A stretch of DNA of 64,000 nt from Streptomyces sp. NBC_00442 (lineage in GTDB: Bacteria > Actinomycetota > Actinomycetes > Streptomycetales > Streptomycetaceae): positions 3,658,001 through 3,722,000 of the forward strand of contig NZ_CP107918.1 of the NCBI RefSeq assembly GCF_036014195.1, in the 5' to 3' direction. Below the pieces are notes generated by a model. That model saw only the letters and a list, made by a program, of their open reading frames with translations, had not been told where the DNA came from and did not search any database. The position numbers and the translations under genes are program-made. Positions 63,683 through 64,000 of the stretch are shown piece after piece. Position 1 is the stretch's first letter; each line of letters begins with the position of its first letter.

Positions 63683-64000
63683 ATGCACGTCACCCATCTC
63701 TCGCTGGCCGACTTCCGCTCGTACGCCCGGGTCGAGGTTCCGCTCGACCCGGGCGTCACCGCTTTCGTGGGCGCCAACGGCCAGGGCAAGACCAACCTGG
63801 TCGAAGCCGTCGGCTACCTCGCCTCGCTCGGCAGCCACCGGGTCTCGTCGGACGCGCCGCTGGTCCGCATGGGCGCCGAGCGCGCCGTGATCCGGGCCGC
63901 CGTCACCCAGGGCGAGCGCTCCCAGCTGATCGAGCTCGAACTGAACCCCGGCCGCGCCAACCGTGCCCGCATCAACAGGTCCTCGCAGGTCAGACCCCGC
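63683..64000 (+). CDS. recF: DNA replication and repair protein RecF (3' end beyond the window)
   Basis: The first 106 codons of RecF, which loads RecA at single-strand gaps. [42 protein letters not shown] contains the Walker A motif (residues 30-37). GGGGAGG lies upstream. The frame stays open to the right edge. Confidence 0.95.
   Translation, partial: MHVTHLSLADFRSYARVEVPLDPGVTAFVGANGQGKTNLVEAVGYLASLGSHRVSSDAPLVRMGAERAVIRAAVTQGERSQLIELELNPGRANRARINRSSQVRPR

Overview
The window is chromosomal DNA of a Streptomyces (very high GC, GTG starts, strong third-position GC bias). It runs from a partial cydA at the left edge to a partial recF at the right edge and contains the replication origin. 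From memory, the gene order matches the origin-proximal core of S. coelicolor. I see no insertion sequence, prophage, CRISPR array, tRNA or rRNA gene.

Left part (1-23 kb): cydA (minus) behind a Rex-type operator; a cyclophilin-like protein; a HisC-type aminotransferase; a LacI-type regulator; a metallophosphatase; a membrane protein; thiC behind a TPP riboswitch; a YibE/F membrane protein; the sporulation pair ssgR/ssgA; then small membrane, cupin, PLP-lyase, LysR, Nudix, HAD, DUF2269, acetyltransferase, HbpS-like, MFS/MarR and serine beta-lactamase-family genes. Several are divergent regulator/target pairs.

Middle (23-41.5 kb): an HD protein and dnaB; a small group of DnaA boxes; a MATE exporter; the rpsF-ssb-rpsR-rplI operon; femX with an alanine-racemase-like gene; a GT87-type glycosyltransferase; a class A penicillin-binding protein; a PadR regulator with a 33-bp operator in front of the inositol-phosphate synthase gene; an MFS gene; and the CCA-adding enzyme.

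Right part (41.5-64 kb): an envelope block (DUF6049 protein, MurJ flippase, a pseudokinase with a discoidin-like exterior, SigM and its anti-sigma factor); trxB-trxA behind a SigR promoter; parA-parB; rsmG-jag-yidC-yidD-rnpA-rpmH; dnaA; oriC with many DnaA boxes; dnaN, gnd and recF.

The unifying signal is the centromere. I count 16 perfect copies of the 14-bp parS sequence GTTTCACGTGAAAC and two single-mismatch copies between 17.3 and 54.7 kb. Many intergenic copies lie at the 3' ends of genes, and some sit at the centre of palindromes up to 40 bp that look like transcription terminators. Three copies lie inside genes (anti-sigma factor, parB, parA), and each is read in the same frame as Val-Ser-Arg-Glu-Thr. 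Replication initiation (DnaA, oriC, DnaN, DnaB, SSB), segregation (ParA, ParB, parS) and cell-wall or sporulation genes are therefore physically interleaved.
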